Source of the DNA: Autumnicola lenta
GTDB taxonomy: Bacteria; Bacteroidota; Bacteroidia; Flavobacteriales; Flavobacteriaceae
Direction: 5' to 3'
Assembly (NCBI RefSeq): GCF_031846515.1
Contig: NZ_JAVRHO010000004.1
Location: 1 to 64,000, forward strand
Length of the DNA stretch: 64,000 nt
Position 1 is the first letter of the stretch. Each line of letters opens with the position of its first letter. Below are positions 35,001 to 42,794 of the stretch, piece after piece. Both the position numbers and the translations under genes were made by a program. The notes below the pieces were generated by a model. The model was not told the origin of the DNA. It searched no databases and was given only the letters and a program-made list of their open reading frames with translations.

Positions 35001-35932
35001 GAACCATAACGAGCAACCACAACCCCTCCCACAACTTCGGCTCCTCCTTTATCCAGCAATCCGCGGCGTTGTGCCGGGCCAAGTTGAACTTCAGCAATAT
35101 CCCTGATTAATATTGGAGTATTTTGATTTTCTGTAACAACCGTATTTTCAATGTCTTCAATGGATTTTATATAACCCAGCCCACGAACAAGGTATTCCAC
35201 CTTATTTACTTCCATGGTTTTTGCACCAACATCCCGGTTAGAATTCTTCACCGCCATCATCACCTGATCTATGCCGATATTGTAAGCTTTTAAAGCATCG
35301 GGATCAACATCTATCTGATATTCCTGAACATATCCACCTACGGAAGCAACTTCGGAAACTCCCTGTGTTCCGCTTAGTCCAAGCTTTACGTAATAATCCT
35401 GAATCTTACGCAACTCGTGCAGATCCCAGCCTCCGGTAACGTTTCCATCAGGATCGCGGCCCTCGAGGGTGTACCAGAAAACCTGCCCCAAAGCAGTAGC
35501 ATCTGGACCCAACGCCGGTTGTGCATCTGGAGGTAATAAACCTGCCGGAAGGGAATTCAGTTTTTCGAGAACGCGGGAACGCGACCAGTAAAATTCAACA
35601 TCTTCTTCAAAAATTATATAAATGCTGGAAAACCCAAACATTGAAGAACTCCGAATGGATTTTACTCCGGGAATTCCGAGTAAAGAAGTGGTAAGCGGAT
35701 AGGTAATCTGGTCTTCAATATCCTGGGGAGACCGGCCCGGCCAATCGGTAAAGACGATCTGCTGATTTTCACCAATATCGGGAATAGCGTCTACCGGCAC
35801 AGGATCGTTGGGTAAAAATCCGGTATCCCAGTCAAATGGTGCTGTAACAATTCCCCATCCTACCAGAAAGAAGAGCAGGATCACGGCCACCAGCCGGTTG
35901 TACAGGAAATATTTTATGAGTTTACTGAACAT
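32072..35932 (-). CDS. CusA/CzcA family heavy-metal efflux RND transporter
   Basis: A 1286-residue inner-membrane proton-driven pump. The family marks are FDWDTGFLPNDPVPVDAIPDIGENQQIVFTDW-like entry residues (about 27-60), ARYGSNPLEVIQ, and the helix-4 proton-relay region GIAIAIGVMVDVGIVFVEN (about 420). Late helices include GIATDDGVLMGTY. It is about 240 residues longer than E. coli CusA because of extra helices in the middle (about 530-700), as often in Bacteroidota. Met-rich spots such as VGKMGRVESALDPAPISMFE fit Cu/Ag. The C-terminus SPTPNPPLTPPKGEDNQVPNN is translated from the palindromic repeat at 32095-32136. The TolC-type gene follows after 8 bases. Confidence 0.95.
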   Translation of the reverse strand: MFSKLIKYFLYNRLVAVILLFFLVGWGIVTAPFDWDTGFLPNDPVPVDAIPDIGENQQIVFTDWPGRSPQDIEDQITYPLTTSLLGIPGVKSIRSSSMFGFSSIYIIFEEDVEFYWSRSRVLEKLNSLPAGLLPPDAQPALGPDATALGQVFWYTLEGRDPDGNVTGGWDLHELRKIQDYYVKLGLSGTQGVSEVASVGGYVQEYQIDVDPDALKAYNIGIDQVMMAVKNSNRDVGAKTMEVNKVEYLVRGLGYIKSIEDIENTVVTENQNTPILIRDIAEVQLGPAQRRGLLDKGGAEVVGGVVVARYGSNPLEVIQNTKEKIAEISSGLPTKTLEDGTESQVTIVPFYDRTQLINETIGTLETALSHEILISIIVIIVLVLNLRASFLISSLLPVAVLMTFIVMRYFNVDANVVALSGIAIAIGVMVDVGIVFVENTIRHLEFPENRNATGNKLLEIIHKATIEVAPAVTTALATTIVSFLPVFFMENAEGKLFRPLAFTKTFAIGAAFIVGIFILPMLSYFAFNLKINKERSQKIWNILLIISGIVLAILFGFWLPLALTLIGLLKLIDAQKPQLLGKYSDNIILGIIVAVTVLFLSEEWMPLGFQNSLFSNYIFVIILLALTLLFLMAIVKYYEPILTWCLQNKGKFLFLPLITIFFGIMIWFGFPKIFGFVANGIEKTGWEFRKTSLWTEMAHTFPGVGKEFMPSLNEGSYLLMPTTMPHAGIEETQKTVRQLDIAVASIPEVEVAVGKMGRVESALDPAPISMFENIINYKPEFMLSEEGKLMAFKVDEDDRFILKSGDTLTNAEGIQRDISAEQLVVDEDGEYYRNWREHILNPDDIWDEIVQRTDLPGVTSAPKLQPIETRLVMLQTGMRAPMGIKVYGPNLQSIQEFGIELEQLLKKVPSVKSEAVFADRVVGKPYLEIDIDRNAIARYGLSIEDVQQTIETAIGGMEITSTVEGRERFPVRVRYPRELRDDPESIKRILVPTSSGAQIPLGDLADLNYERGPQMIKSEDTFLTGYVLFDKREGYAEVNVVNDAQAFIQEKIDAGELVVPAGISYKFSGNYENQVRAVKRLSILIPICLIIIFLLLYFQFKTVIASTIHFSGVFVAFAGGFIMIWLYGQEWFMDFAVSGMNMRDLFQMGTINLSVAVWVGFIALFGIATDDGVLMGTYIHQVFEERKPNTVPEVRDAVMEAGLKRVRPAMMTTAVTIIALFPVLTSTGKGSDIMVPMAIPIVGGMLIQIMTIFVVPVLQAYWRENVSPTPNPPLTPPKGEDNQVPNN
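32095..32136. repeat. C/G-rich palindromic repeat at the 3' end of the RND gene
   Basis: TCCTCCCCCTTCGGGGGAGT with the hairpin CTCCCCC-tt-CGGGGGAG, followed by TTAGAGGGGGATTCGGGG. It codes the last residues of the RND pump and lies 70 bases from the similar cluster in the next gene. Confidence 0.75.
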
Positions 35933-35996
35933 TCTTTTGATAATTTAAAGATGAAATGCTTCAGAAAGATCCGGAAGGAGAATTTCTGAAATAGGT

Positions 35997-36028
35997 GTAG
36001 CTATGCCTTTAGGATAGGCTTAGCCTAC
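35997..36028. repeat. Imperfect hairpin between the HYC_CC_PP and RND genes
   Basis: GTAGCTATGCCT and AGGCTTAGCCTAC pair with one bulge and one mismatch around TTAGGAT. It sits in the only gap of note (112 bases) inside the efflux operon. Confidence 0.4.
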
Positions 36029-36044
36029 AGAACATCTTTAGATA

Positions 36045-36449
36045 TCAAATAAGAAAAACGCTGTCTACCAGATGTATATCTGTGACCAGCAAAGGCGGGG
36101 AATAATCTTTAAACGGAATTACCTGTTCCGGAAGTCCTTCGAACAGGTTGATGTAAGTCCAGGTAAATGTGGTTAAAAACAGTTGTTGATCCAGGTCAAA
36201 GGACTGAAATGACTGTTTTAACTCATCCTGACCTTCTACAGCTACTTTTTGATTGCTGCAGCAGGAATCCGCCATAATAGTGTCTTCAGAAGACGTCATT
36301 TCCATCCCGCAGGTTTCGGCTTTTGCCAAAATTGCAGTATCTACCAATATGCTTCCGCAGAAATGTTTATCTACCGTAAAAGAAACGGTAGAAAACAGCA
36401 CTACAAATGCCATTAATATGGAAATGCTATTATGAAGTGATTTTTTCAT
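36045..36449 (-). CDS. HYC_CC_PP family protein, metal-efflux associated
   Basis: A 134-residue exported or membrane-anchored protein. One hydrophobic segment (about 8-25) is followed by the three blocks that name this Bacteroidota family: KHFCG (HYC variant, about 28-32), DSCCSN (about 61-66) and YSPPLL (about 116-121). Genes of the family stand at the head of RND heavy-metal efflux operons, as here. The Cys and His residues suggest periplasmic binding of Cu/Ag, but no function has been shown to my knowledge. A TATTTTTG element at 36456-36463 is too close to the ATG to be a normal promoter. Confidence 0.85.
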   Translation of the reverse strand: MKKSLHNSISILMAFVVLFSTVSFTVDKHFCGSILVDTAILAKAETCGMEMTSSEDTIMADSCCSNQKVAVEGQDELKQSFQSFDLDQQLFLTTFTWTYINLFEGLPEQVIPFKDYSPPLLVTDIHLVDSVFLI

Positions 36450-36535
36450 CAGCTACAAAAATACAACTTTTTTAGTAATCAGCAGATTACAAAAACTTAA
36501 GAGAACAAATTTATGGCAGAAAAAGAAATTGTGCT

Positions 36536-37003
36536 TTAGGTATTTTGGGAAAAGCTTTCAATTTTACCGGATTTTTTGTTCCTGAGGCGATAATAGTAAA
36601 ATGCAGGAAGCAAAATCAGGATAAAAATAGGATGGATCAAAAATCGTCTTACATAAAAGAGGGCCAGAAAATGCCCATTATCGATATTCAGCAGAAGATA
36701 AATAAAAATACTGCCCGCGAGGATAAATAGGATTCCGTAGAGAAGAGCACTAAACTTTAAAATGTTCTTATCGAGGAAAGCAACATACAAGATGACAAGG
36801 GAAATGGCTGTATTGATGAAGAACCTCAGCATGACATTCAGCACCAACGGCCAGAAATCGAATTCAGGAATTTTATCGTTCAGGTAATCCCCCTGGTAAA
36901 ACCAGATCAATGGATCGTAAAAGAGCTCGTTTTCGAAATACCTGACCAGCACCAGTAAAATTACCAGTAAAGAAATTCCTGCTATTCTCCTCTTTTGCTT
37001 CAT
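36536..37003 (-). CDS. Exosortase F system-associated membrane protein
   Basis: A 155-residue protein with about four membrane helices (about 7-22, 52-74, 80-105, 122-140). It has conserved-looking YFENELFYDPLIWFYQGDY near the start, typical for the small partner protein always found beside XrtF in Flavobacteriia. The start codon overlaps the xrtF stop (ATGA), so both are translated together. Its role is unknown; it probably aids the sorting enzyme in the inner membrane. The C-terminal tail is basic and cytosolic. Confidence 0.88.
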   Translation of the reverse strand: MKQKRRIAGISLLVILLVLVRYFENELFYDPLIWFYQGDYLNDKIPEFDFWPLVLNVMLRFFINTAISLVILYVAFLDKNILKFSALLYGILFILAGSIFIYLLLNIDNGHFLALFYVRRFLIHPIFILILLPAFYYYRLRNKKSGKIESFSQNT

Positions 37004-37566
37004 GTTTTAACTGAATTAGAGAAAATCTGCACCCAAATTACCCAAAGAATAAAAACGGTACCATAAATAATAAGCGGAAAAACCACACTATGCAGGATCG
37101 AAGAGTATTGCGGATACTCATAAAGACCGATCGCTAAAATGGCAATTCTTATAATATTCATCGCGTAAATTATTACTGCTCCTGCCAGAATATAAATTAT
37201 TGTGCTTTTCAGCCTTCCGAAGAATGAGAGAATAAATGCCGTAAAAAGAATGATAATGCTCACAGAATTGCAACCTTCCACGATCCTAGCCAAATAAACC
37301 TCGTTCACAAACAACTTCATGGATGGCTCTGTTTGATGCGGAAGTACGCTCGCAGTATAGTTAAAAGAGCTTATAAGCGCTTCACTTTGTTCTCCCACGA
37401 TATGCGTAAGATAATCTGGAAAATATTTTTCAGACCTGAAAAATATTAGATATGCATTATAGAACATCGAAAAGACAAAATAGCTCCCGAGGAACATAAA
37501 AATGAATCGAAGCACTGAACTGTATTTCCGAAATAGCTGAAGCAAAAAAGTAATGGGTTTTAACAA
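37000..37566 (-). CDS. xrtF: Exosortase family protein XrtF
   Basis: A 188-residue inner-membrane transpeptidase-like enzyme with about five or six helices. The exosortase/archaeosortase triad is visible: Cys99 in VEGCNSVSI, Arg140 in MNIIRIAILAIG and His159 in SSILHSVVFP. Such enzymes cut proteins carrying a C-terminal sorting tail (short motif, helix, basic end) and attach or release them. It starts with TTG; no in-frame ATG lies between the upstream stop and the first helix. The partner gene follows with a 4-base overlap. No substrate with a clear sorting tail is encoded in this window. Confidence 0.9.
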   Translation of the reverse strand: MLKPITFLLQLFRKYSSVLRFIFMFLGSYFVFSMFYNAYLIFFRSEKYFPDYLTHIVGEQSEALISSFNYTASVLPHQTEPSMKLFVNEVYLARIVEGCNSVSIIILFTAFILSFFGRLKSTIIYILAGAVIIYAMNIIRIAILAIGLYEYPQYSSILHSVVFPLIIYGTVFILWVIWVQIFSNSVKT

Positions 37567-37586
37567 ATTTATACAAATACTAAAGC

Positions 37587-37616
37587 TTGCCGACTATAAA
37601 AAATCAAATACTTTTG
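37587..37616 (+). promoter_or_regulatory. Promoter of the GAF gene
   Basis: TTG (37587-37589), 19 bases, TACTTTTG (37609-37616): an exact TTG-N19-TAnnTTTG. It fixes the GAF start at ATG 37634, because the longer frame from 37553 would begin upstream of the promoter. Confidence 0.7.
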
Positions 37617-37633
37617 CAGAAACTATCAAAGTT

Positions 37634-38089
37634 ATGTCATTTGAAAAATTAAAAACCAGGGTTGAAGAAATAATAGGAGGAGGAACTTCTGTAGATAAAC
37701 GGCTTACAGAAATTTGTGAGCTCCTGCGAGAGAATGTCGATTACTACGACTGGGTGGGTTTTTACTTTAAAAATGGTAATAGAGAAGAACTAAAATTACA
37801 TTCCTTCGCCGGGGAACCAACAGATCACACCATTATTCCTTTCGGAAAAGGGATTTGCGGACAAGTTGCTGTTTCTAACCAAAACTTCGTCGTGCCAGAT
37901 GTAAAGGCACAGGATAATTACATTGCCTGCAGCATAAATGTAAAGGCAGAAATTGTTGTTCCGCTATTCGTGGATGGTGAAAACATCGGACAAATCGATA
38001 TCGACTCCAACACTCCTGATCCTTTTTCTAAAGAAGATGAAGAGTTCTTAGAATGGGTGAATGAGAAAGTAGCGAGGATTGTCGGCTAG
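37634..38089 (+). CDS. GAF domain protein, free-methionine-sulfoxide-reductase-like
   Basis: A 151-residue cytosolic protein made of one GAF domain. DYYDWVGFYF, HTIIPFGKGICGQVAV and NYIACSINVKAEIVVPLFVDGENIGQIDIDS follow the order seen in fRMsr enzymes, which reduce free methionine-R-sulfoxide. Two of the three active-site cysteines of that family are present (GICG and IACS). The first is a His (TDHT), so activity needs a different resolving step or may be absent. Divergent from xrtF, as often in this group. The stop codon is followed after 3 bases by a long 7-bp tandem repeat. Confidence 0.8.
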   Translation: MSFEKLKTRVEEIIGGGTSVDKRLTEICELLRENVDYYDWVGFYFKNGNREELKLHSFAGEPTDHTIIPFGKGICGQVAVSNQNFVVPDVKAQDNYIACSINVKAEIVVPLFVDGENIGQIDIDSNTPDPFSKEDEEFLEWVNEKVARIVG

Positions 38090-38092
38090 ATA

Positions 38093-38270
38093 GTTTGGAG
38101 TTTGGAGTTTGGAGTTTGGAGTTTGGAGTTTGGAGTTTGGAGTTTGGAGTTCGGAGTTCGGAGTTTGGAGTTTGGAGTTTGGAGTTTGGAGTTTGGAGTT
38201 TGGAGTTTGGAGTTTGGAGTTTGGAGTTTGGAGTTTGGAGTTTGGAGTTTGGAGTTTGGAGTTTGGAGTT
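38093..38270. repeat. 7-bp tandem repeat (GTTTGGA), about 25 copies
   Basis: GTTTGGA is repeated for about 178 bases; two copies near 38150-38160 read GTTCGGA. It begins 3 bases after the GAF stop codon. Because 7 is not a multiple of 3, all frames stay open and give spurious ORFs on both strands. Confidence 0.95.
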
Positions 38271-38324
38271 TAAGGAAAATCTTTCAAAGCACAACTGCAA
38301 AAAAATTACAGGTCGATAATTGCC

Positions 38325-38462
38325 ATTTTCAGCATATCTCCTTTTCAAAAGGTTCTGCGCAAATCAGCGTTATCTGCGGGAGCATTAAGAAGTTATATGT
38401 GTATTCGTGGCAAAAATTACATGTCGATAATTGCCATTTTTAAGGCATTGCTGGAAAAGAGA
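38325..38462. repeat. Dispersed repeat, copy A
   Basis: From TTTTCAGCATATCTCC through TTCTGCGCAAATCAGCGTTATCTGCGGGAGC-type sequence and TATTCGTGGCAAAAA to the word CGATAATTGCCATTTTTAAGG and CATTGCTGGAAAAGAG. Nearly the same order returns at 38570-38706. The gap 38271-38783 has no gene. Confidence 0.8.
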
Positions 38463-38569
38463 AAAGTAAAAAATTTCGGACCTCGTACGTCTTCCTTCGT
38501 ACTTTTAGCCTGCCGATAATTGCCATTTATTAGTGTATTCGTGGTAGAAAAGCTCGATATTGATAATTG

Positions 38570-38706
38570 ATTTTCAGCATAGCTCCGTTTTAAAAAATTC
38601 TGCGCAAATCAGCGTTATCTGCGGGAGCATTAAGAATTCATTTGTGAATTTGTGGTAAAAAATAACGGTCGATACTTGCCATTTTTGAGGCATTGCTGGA
38701 AAAGGA
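38570..38706. repeat. Dispersed repeat, copy B
   Basis: About 85% like copy A by eye, with GATACTTGCCATTTTTGAGG in place of GATAATTGCCATTTTTAAGG. Between the copies (38505-38530) lies one more CCGATAATTGCCATTTAT word. Confidence 0.8.
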
Positions 38707-38783
38707 GAGAAAATTCAGAATATAAAATTCAACATTTAAAGTAAATTCGCACTTTCCACTCCTCTCCTTCCAACCTACAAAAA

Positions 38784-40037
38784 TCACATTCCCGTTCTGA
38801 TTGCTTCCACAGGATCCAATTTTGAAGCTGATATTGCCGGAATAATTCCGGAAATAAGACCGATAATTGCAGAAACTGCTGTTCCAATTAGAATATTCAT
38901 TGGAGAAAGGACAAACTCGAAATCACCGGTGAACTGCGAAGCAATAATGGATACCAGCCACACAAAGAAAAGTCCGATTAATCCTCCTATTACCGATAAG
39001 ATAATGGCTTCAAAGAGAAATTGTGAGAGGATAAAACGATTCTTCGCTCCCAGAGATTTCTGAATTCCAATGAGGTTGGTCCGTTCTTTTACGCTCACAA
39101 ACATGATATTTGCAATTCCAAAGCCACCAACTAATAGCGAAAATCCACTTATTATCAATCCGATGATATTGAGCTGCCCTGTAATCATGTCTATACTATC
39201 TGCAAAACCCTGAACCTGATTCACAAAAAAAGTGCTGACTTCATCAGGTTTTAATCCACGGTAATTCCTAAGCTGCTGCTCTGCTACGGCAACAAACCCG
39301 TCATCATCTGTTCCTTCTTCAGGCTTTAAAACTATTTGCGCAAAAATATTCTGGTTATTATCTCCAAAAATCCGACGTGTAAAATTTACTGGCACCATTA
39401 CCTGGCCATCCCGCGAATCTCCCAGTAATCCCGATCCTTGCTTTTCCAGCACACCAATTACTGTTAATCTCCTGCCATACATTCTAACCTGCTTTCCTAA
39501 TGGATTGGTATTTTCAAAAAGATTATTAGCAATTTCATACCCTAAAACAATTACAGCAGCACCACTGGCAGATTCAGATTCAGTAAAAAATCTACCTTCA
39601 GCTATTTCAAACTGTTCAATATCATAGTAACCGCTGGTAATGGCTATCACACCCACGCCCGTACTGGTAATATCCTGATATTTTATAGATCCTTCGGGTA
39701 CTCCCTGAGCAAAAGTTGAAGCTTCCAAATCTGGTAGGCTACGAGTAAGGTGCTGGTATTCATCATAAGAAACATTTGGAAACTGTTGTCTCTTCCACTG
39801 CGGGATATCTGTATTCCCAAAGGAATATTTCATGATAATCACTGTGCTGTTATCCAGTGCGCTAAGACTTCCTTTCACTTCACGCTCCAGCGAATCTACA
39901 GCAGCCAAAACCGCAATAATTGAAAATATACCTATGGTGACCCCCAACAAAGAAAGAAAAGTACGCAGCTTATTATTCCGTAGTGCATTTAATGCAAAAA
40001 AGAAACTTTCCTTTAAAACTCTAAGATAAATAAGCAT
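38784..40037 (-). CDS. ABC transporter permease, MacB/FtsX type
   Basis: A 417-residue membrane protein. An N-terminal helix (about 22-45; RNNKLRTFLSLLGVTIGIFSIIAVLAAVDSL) is followed by the large MacB-like periplasmic domain (about 50-280). The FtsX domain has three more helices (about 288-310, 336-366, 377-400) and ends in SASKLDPVEAIRTGM, the usual closing motif. Such permeases work with a separate ATPase in lipoprotein or peptide export (mechanotransmission). No ATPase is adjacent; it stands alone on the minus strand. Cargo unknown. Confidence 0.9.
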   Translation of the reverse strand: MLIYLRVLKESFFFALNALRNNKLRTFLSLLGVTIGIFSIIAVLAAVDSLEREVKGSLSALDNSTVIIMKYSFGNTDIPQWKRQQFPNVSYDEYQHLTRSLPDLEASTFAQGVPEGSIKYQDITSTGVGVIAITSGYYDIEQFEIAEGRFFTESESASGAAVIVLGYEIANNLFENTNPLGKQVRMYGRRLTVIGVLEKQGSGLLGDSRDGQVMVPVNFTRRIFGDNNQNIFAQIVLKPEEGTDDDGFVAVAEQQLRNYRGLKPDEVSTFFVNQVQGFADSIDMITGQLNIIGLIISGFSLLVGGFGIANIMFVSVKERTNLIGIQKSLGAKNRFILSQFLFEAIILSVIGGLIGLFFVWLVSIIASQFTGDFEFVLSPMNILIGTAVSAIIGLISGIIPAISASKLDPVEAIRTGM

Positions 40038-40150
40038 ATAAAACCGCTGTTATTTGAAGGATTAAAGATAAGACGCAGGCATTAATTATTCGTTACAAAA
40101 TTTATTGAGAAATAAGAACAGCAGCCTTTAATTTTTTTAAGTGAATTACT

Positions 40151-40158
40151 TACTTTTG
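40151..40158 (+). promoter_or_regulatory. -7 element of purH
   Basis: TACTTTTG fits TAnnTTTG and lies 22 bases before the start codon, after an A/T-rich tract. The -33 region (about 40126-40131) is only a weak match (CTTTA). Confidence 0.5.
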
Positions 40159-40180
40159 CCACCCTAACAAACACAACATA

Positions 40181-41713
40181 ATGAGTAACTTAAAACAAGC
40201 TAAATCTGCCCTAATTTCTGTTTTCAGTAAAGAAGGTTTAGCACCAATTGCCAAAAAACTAAATGATCTTGGAATCACCATCTATTCTACCGGTGGCACC
40301 GAGAAGTTTATAAAAGATCTTGGAATAGAGGTAATTCCTGTTGAAGATGTTACTTCTTACCCATCAATCCTTGGCGGAAGAGTAAAAACTCTTCATCCAA
40401 AAGTTTTTGGCGGGATCCTTAACCGCCAGGATAACGAAAGTGATGTTAGTGAATTAGAGAAATTTCAAATTCCCCAGATAGATATTGTGATTGTAGATTT
40501 ATATCCTTTTGAGAAAACGGTAGCTTCCGGCGCTTCAGAACAGGATATTATAGAGAAAATAGACATTGGCGGAATTTCCTTAATCCGTGCAGCGGCAAAG
40601 AATTTTAAGGATGTAATTTGTGTTTCTTCAGTAAACGATTACCAGGAATTTGAAGGACTGCTGAATGAAAAGAATGGTGAAACCAGTCTTGCGGACCGTA
40701 AGAAATTTGCTGCAAAAGCATTTAATATTTCTTCTCATTATGACACTGCGATTTTTAATTATTTCAATACAGACACAGAAATCCCTGCATACAAGGAGAG
40801 CATTTTAACCGGAAAGGCATTGCGCTATGGTGAAAATCCTCACCAAGAAGGTACATTCTATGGTGAATTTGATGAATTATTTGATAAACTCCACGGGAAA
40901 GAACTTTCTTATAATAATCTTCTTGATGTAGACGCTGCGGTAAACCTGATGAACGAATTTAAAGGTGATGCCCCTACTTTTGCAATTCTGAAGCATAACA
41001 ATGCCTGCGGACTTGCGCAAAGAGACACTATTTACCAGGCTTATGTAGATGCTTTGGCCGGAGATCCTGTTTCTGCTTTCGGCGGAATTTTGATTAGTAA
41101 TGTGGAAATTGACAAAGCTACTGCTGAAGAAATACACAAGTTATTTTGTGAAGTGGTGATCGCACCCTCTTTTTCTTCCGAAGCAGAAGAAATTTTAAAA
41201 GGAAAGAAGAACAGAATTTTACTTGTTCAGAAGGAAACTGCATTACCGGAATCTCAGGTAAGAACCTGTCTTAACGGAGTTCTGGTTCAGGATAAAGACA
41301 ATATAACAGACGCTGCTGAGAATTTAACTTTTGCAACAGAGAATAAACCTTCCGATAAGGAGTTATCTGATATGATATTTGCGTCGAAAATCTGTAAGCA
41401 CACTAAATCCAACACGATTGTTCTGGCAAAAAATAAACAACTTTTTGCGAGCGGCACGGGGCAGACCTCACGTGTAGATGCTTTGCGCCAAAGTATTGAG
41501 AAAGCAAATTCATTTGATTTCGACCTAAAGGGAGCTGTAATGGCAAGTGATGCTTTCTTTCCATTTCCTGACTGCGTGGAAATCGCCGGAAATGCAGGAA
41601 TTTCCGCTGTTATACAGCCGGGCGGCTCAATTAAAGATAAAGAAAGTATTGATTACTGCAGCCAAAATAATATTGCTATGGTGCTGACGGGAACCCGTCA
41701 TTTCAAGCATTAA
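40181..41713 (+). CDS. purH: Bifunctional AICAR formyltransferase/IMP cyclohydrolase
   Basis: A 510-residue enzyme for the last two steps of IMP synthesis. The N-terminal cyclohydrolase (about 1-200) has STGGTEKFIKDLG and GGRVKTLHPKVFGG. The transformylase part has LRYGENPHQEGTFYG, the KHNNACGLA block with the catalytic Lys-His, SAFGGI, and the final DAFFPFPDC...QPGGSIKDKESI. Length is normal and complete. It starts a co-directional block; mreB follows after 38 bases and may partly depend on read-through. Confidence 0.98.
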   Translation: MSNLKQAKSALISVFSKEGLAPIAKKLNDLGITIYSTGGTEKFIKDLGIEVIPVEDVTSYPSILGGRVKTLHPKVFGGILNRQDNESDVSELEKFQIPQIDIVIVDLYPFEKTVASGASEQDIIEKIDIGGISLIRAAAKNFKDVICVSSVNDYQEFEGLLNEKNGETSLADRKKFAAKAFNISSHYDTAIFNYFNTDTEIPAYKESILTGKALRYGENPHQEGTFYGEFDELFDKLHGKELSYNNLLDVDAAVNLMNEFKGDAPTFAILKHNNACGLAQRDTIYQAYVDALAGDPVSAFGGILISNVEIDKATAEEIHKLFCEVVIAPSFSSEAEEILKGKKNRILLVQKETALPESQVRTCLNGVLVQDKDNITDAAENLTFATENKPSDKELSDMIFASKICKHTKSNTIVLAKNKQLFASGTGQTSRVDALRQSIEKANSFDFDLKGAVMASDAFFPFPDCVEIAGNAGISAVIQPGGSIKDKESIDYCSQNNIAMVLTGTRHFKH

Positions 41714-41751
41714 TTTTAGTACATTTACCAAACCTCAACACACATTATTAT

Positions 41752-42780
41752 ATGGGATTTTTCGATTTTCTCATTGAAGAAATAGCAATAGATTTAGGAA
41801 CCGCGAACACACTCATCATTCACAATGATAAGGTTGTAGTGGACAGCCCTTCCATAGTGGCCCGTGACAGGACTACCGGGAAAATCACAGCGGTAGGAAA
41901 AGAAGCCGCCATGATGCAGGGTAAAACCCATGAAAACATCAAGACTATACGACCATTAAAAGATGGAGTAATTGCTGATTTTGACGCGAGTGAGAAAATG
42001 CTTACGATGTTTATCAAGGAGATCCCTGCTTTAAAGAAAAAGCTCTTTACTCCTGCCCTACGCATGGTAATTTGTATTCCTTCGGGAATTACCGAGGTGG
42101 AAATGCGTGCGGTTAAAGAAAGTGCAGAGCGGGTCAATGGAAAAGAAGTTTATCTCATCCATGAGCCTATGGCTGCTGCTATTGGAATTGGTGTTGATAT
42201 TATGCAGCCAAAAGGAAATATGATCGTGGATATAGGAGGTGGTACTACAGAAATTGCAGTTATCGCACTTGGAGGAATTGTATGCGATAAATCTGTAAAA
42301 GTTGCCGGTGACGTTTTTACGAACGATATCGTTTATTATATGCGAACGCAGCATAACCTTTATGTAGGTGAGCGTACTGCGGAAAAAATTAAAATTCAGA
42401 TAGGTGCTGCCACTGAAGATCTTGAAGTTCCGCCAGACGAGATGAGTGTACAGGGTCGTGATTTACTCACGGGAAAACCGAAACAGGTAAATATTTCTTA
42501 CCGGGAAATCGCCAAAGCACTGGATAAATCCATACTTCGAATTGAAGATGCAGTAATGGAAACCCTCTCTCAAACACCTCCCGAACTGGCCGCCGATATT
42601 TATAATACCGGAATTTATCTTGCAGGTGGAGGTTCTATGCTTAGAGGTTTAGATAAGCGGTTATCACAAAAAACAGATTTACCCGTTTATATTGCGGAAG
42701 ATCCTTTGAGAGCCGTTGTAAGAGGTACCGGAATAACCCTAAAAACATTAAACCGCTACAAAGGGATATTGATTAAATAG
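41752..42780 (+). CDS. mreB: Rod shape-determining protein MreB
   Basis: A 342-residue actin homologue that forms filaments under the inner membrane and guides the elongation machinery. The first phosphate loop is AIDLGTANTLI (about 12-22), the second MIVDIGGGTTEIAVIALGG (about 156-174), and the adenosine motif GIYLAGGGSMLRGLDKRL (about 286-303). It has the MreB-type internal EPMAAAIGIG. First gene of mreB-mreC-mreD-mrdA-rodA, all with gaps of at most 14 bases or overlaps. Confidence 0.98.
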   Translation: MGFFDFLIEEIAIDLGTANTLIIHNDKVVVDSPSIVARDRTTGKITAVGKEAAMMQGKTHENIKTIRPLKDGVIADFDASEKMLTMFIKEIPALKKKLFTPALRMVICIPSGITEVEMRAVKESAERVNGKEVYLIHEPMAAAIGIGVDIMQPKGNMIVDIGGGTTEIAVIALGGIVCDKSVKVAGDVFTNDIVYYMRTQHNLYVGERTAEKIKIQIGAATEDLEVPPDEMSVQGRDLLTGKPKQVNISYREIAKALDKSILRIEDAVMETLSQTPPELAADIYNTGIYLAGGGSMLRGLDKRLSQKTDLPVYIAEDPLRAVVRGTGITLKTLNRYKGILIK

Positions 42781-42794
42781 GGAAATAGCGTGTT

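Noticed and set aside
21025..36449. Metal island as a recently transferred element
   Set aside because: No integrase, tRNA, att-like repeats or visible change of base composition at its ends; family-typical genes throughout.
36456..36463. TATTTTTG as promoter of the HYC_CC_PP gene
   Set aside because: It ends 6 bases before the start codon and lacks a TTG at the right distance; the real promoter is probably further upstream.
38028..38443. Open frames rich in repeated ordered heptapeptides on both strands
   Set aside because: They are translations of the 7-bp tandem repeat, which leaves all frames open.
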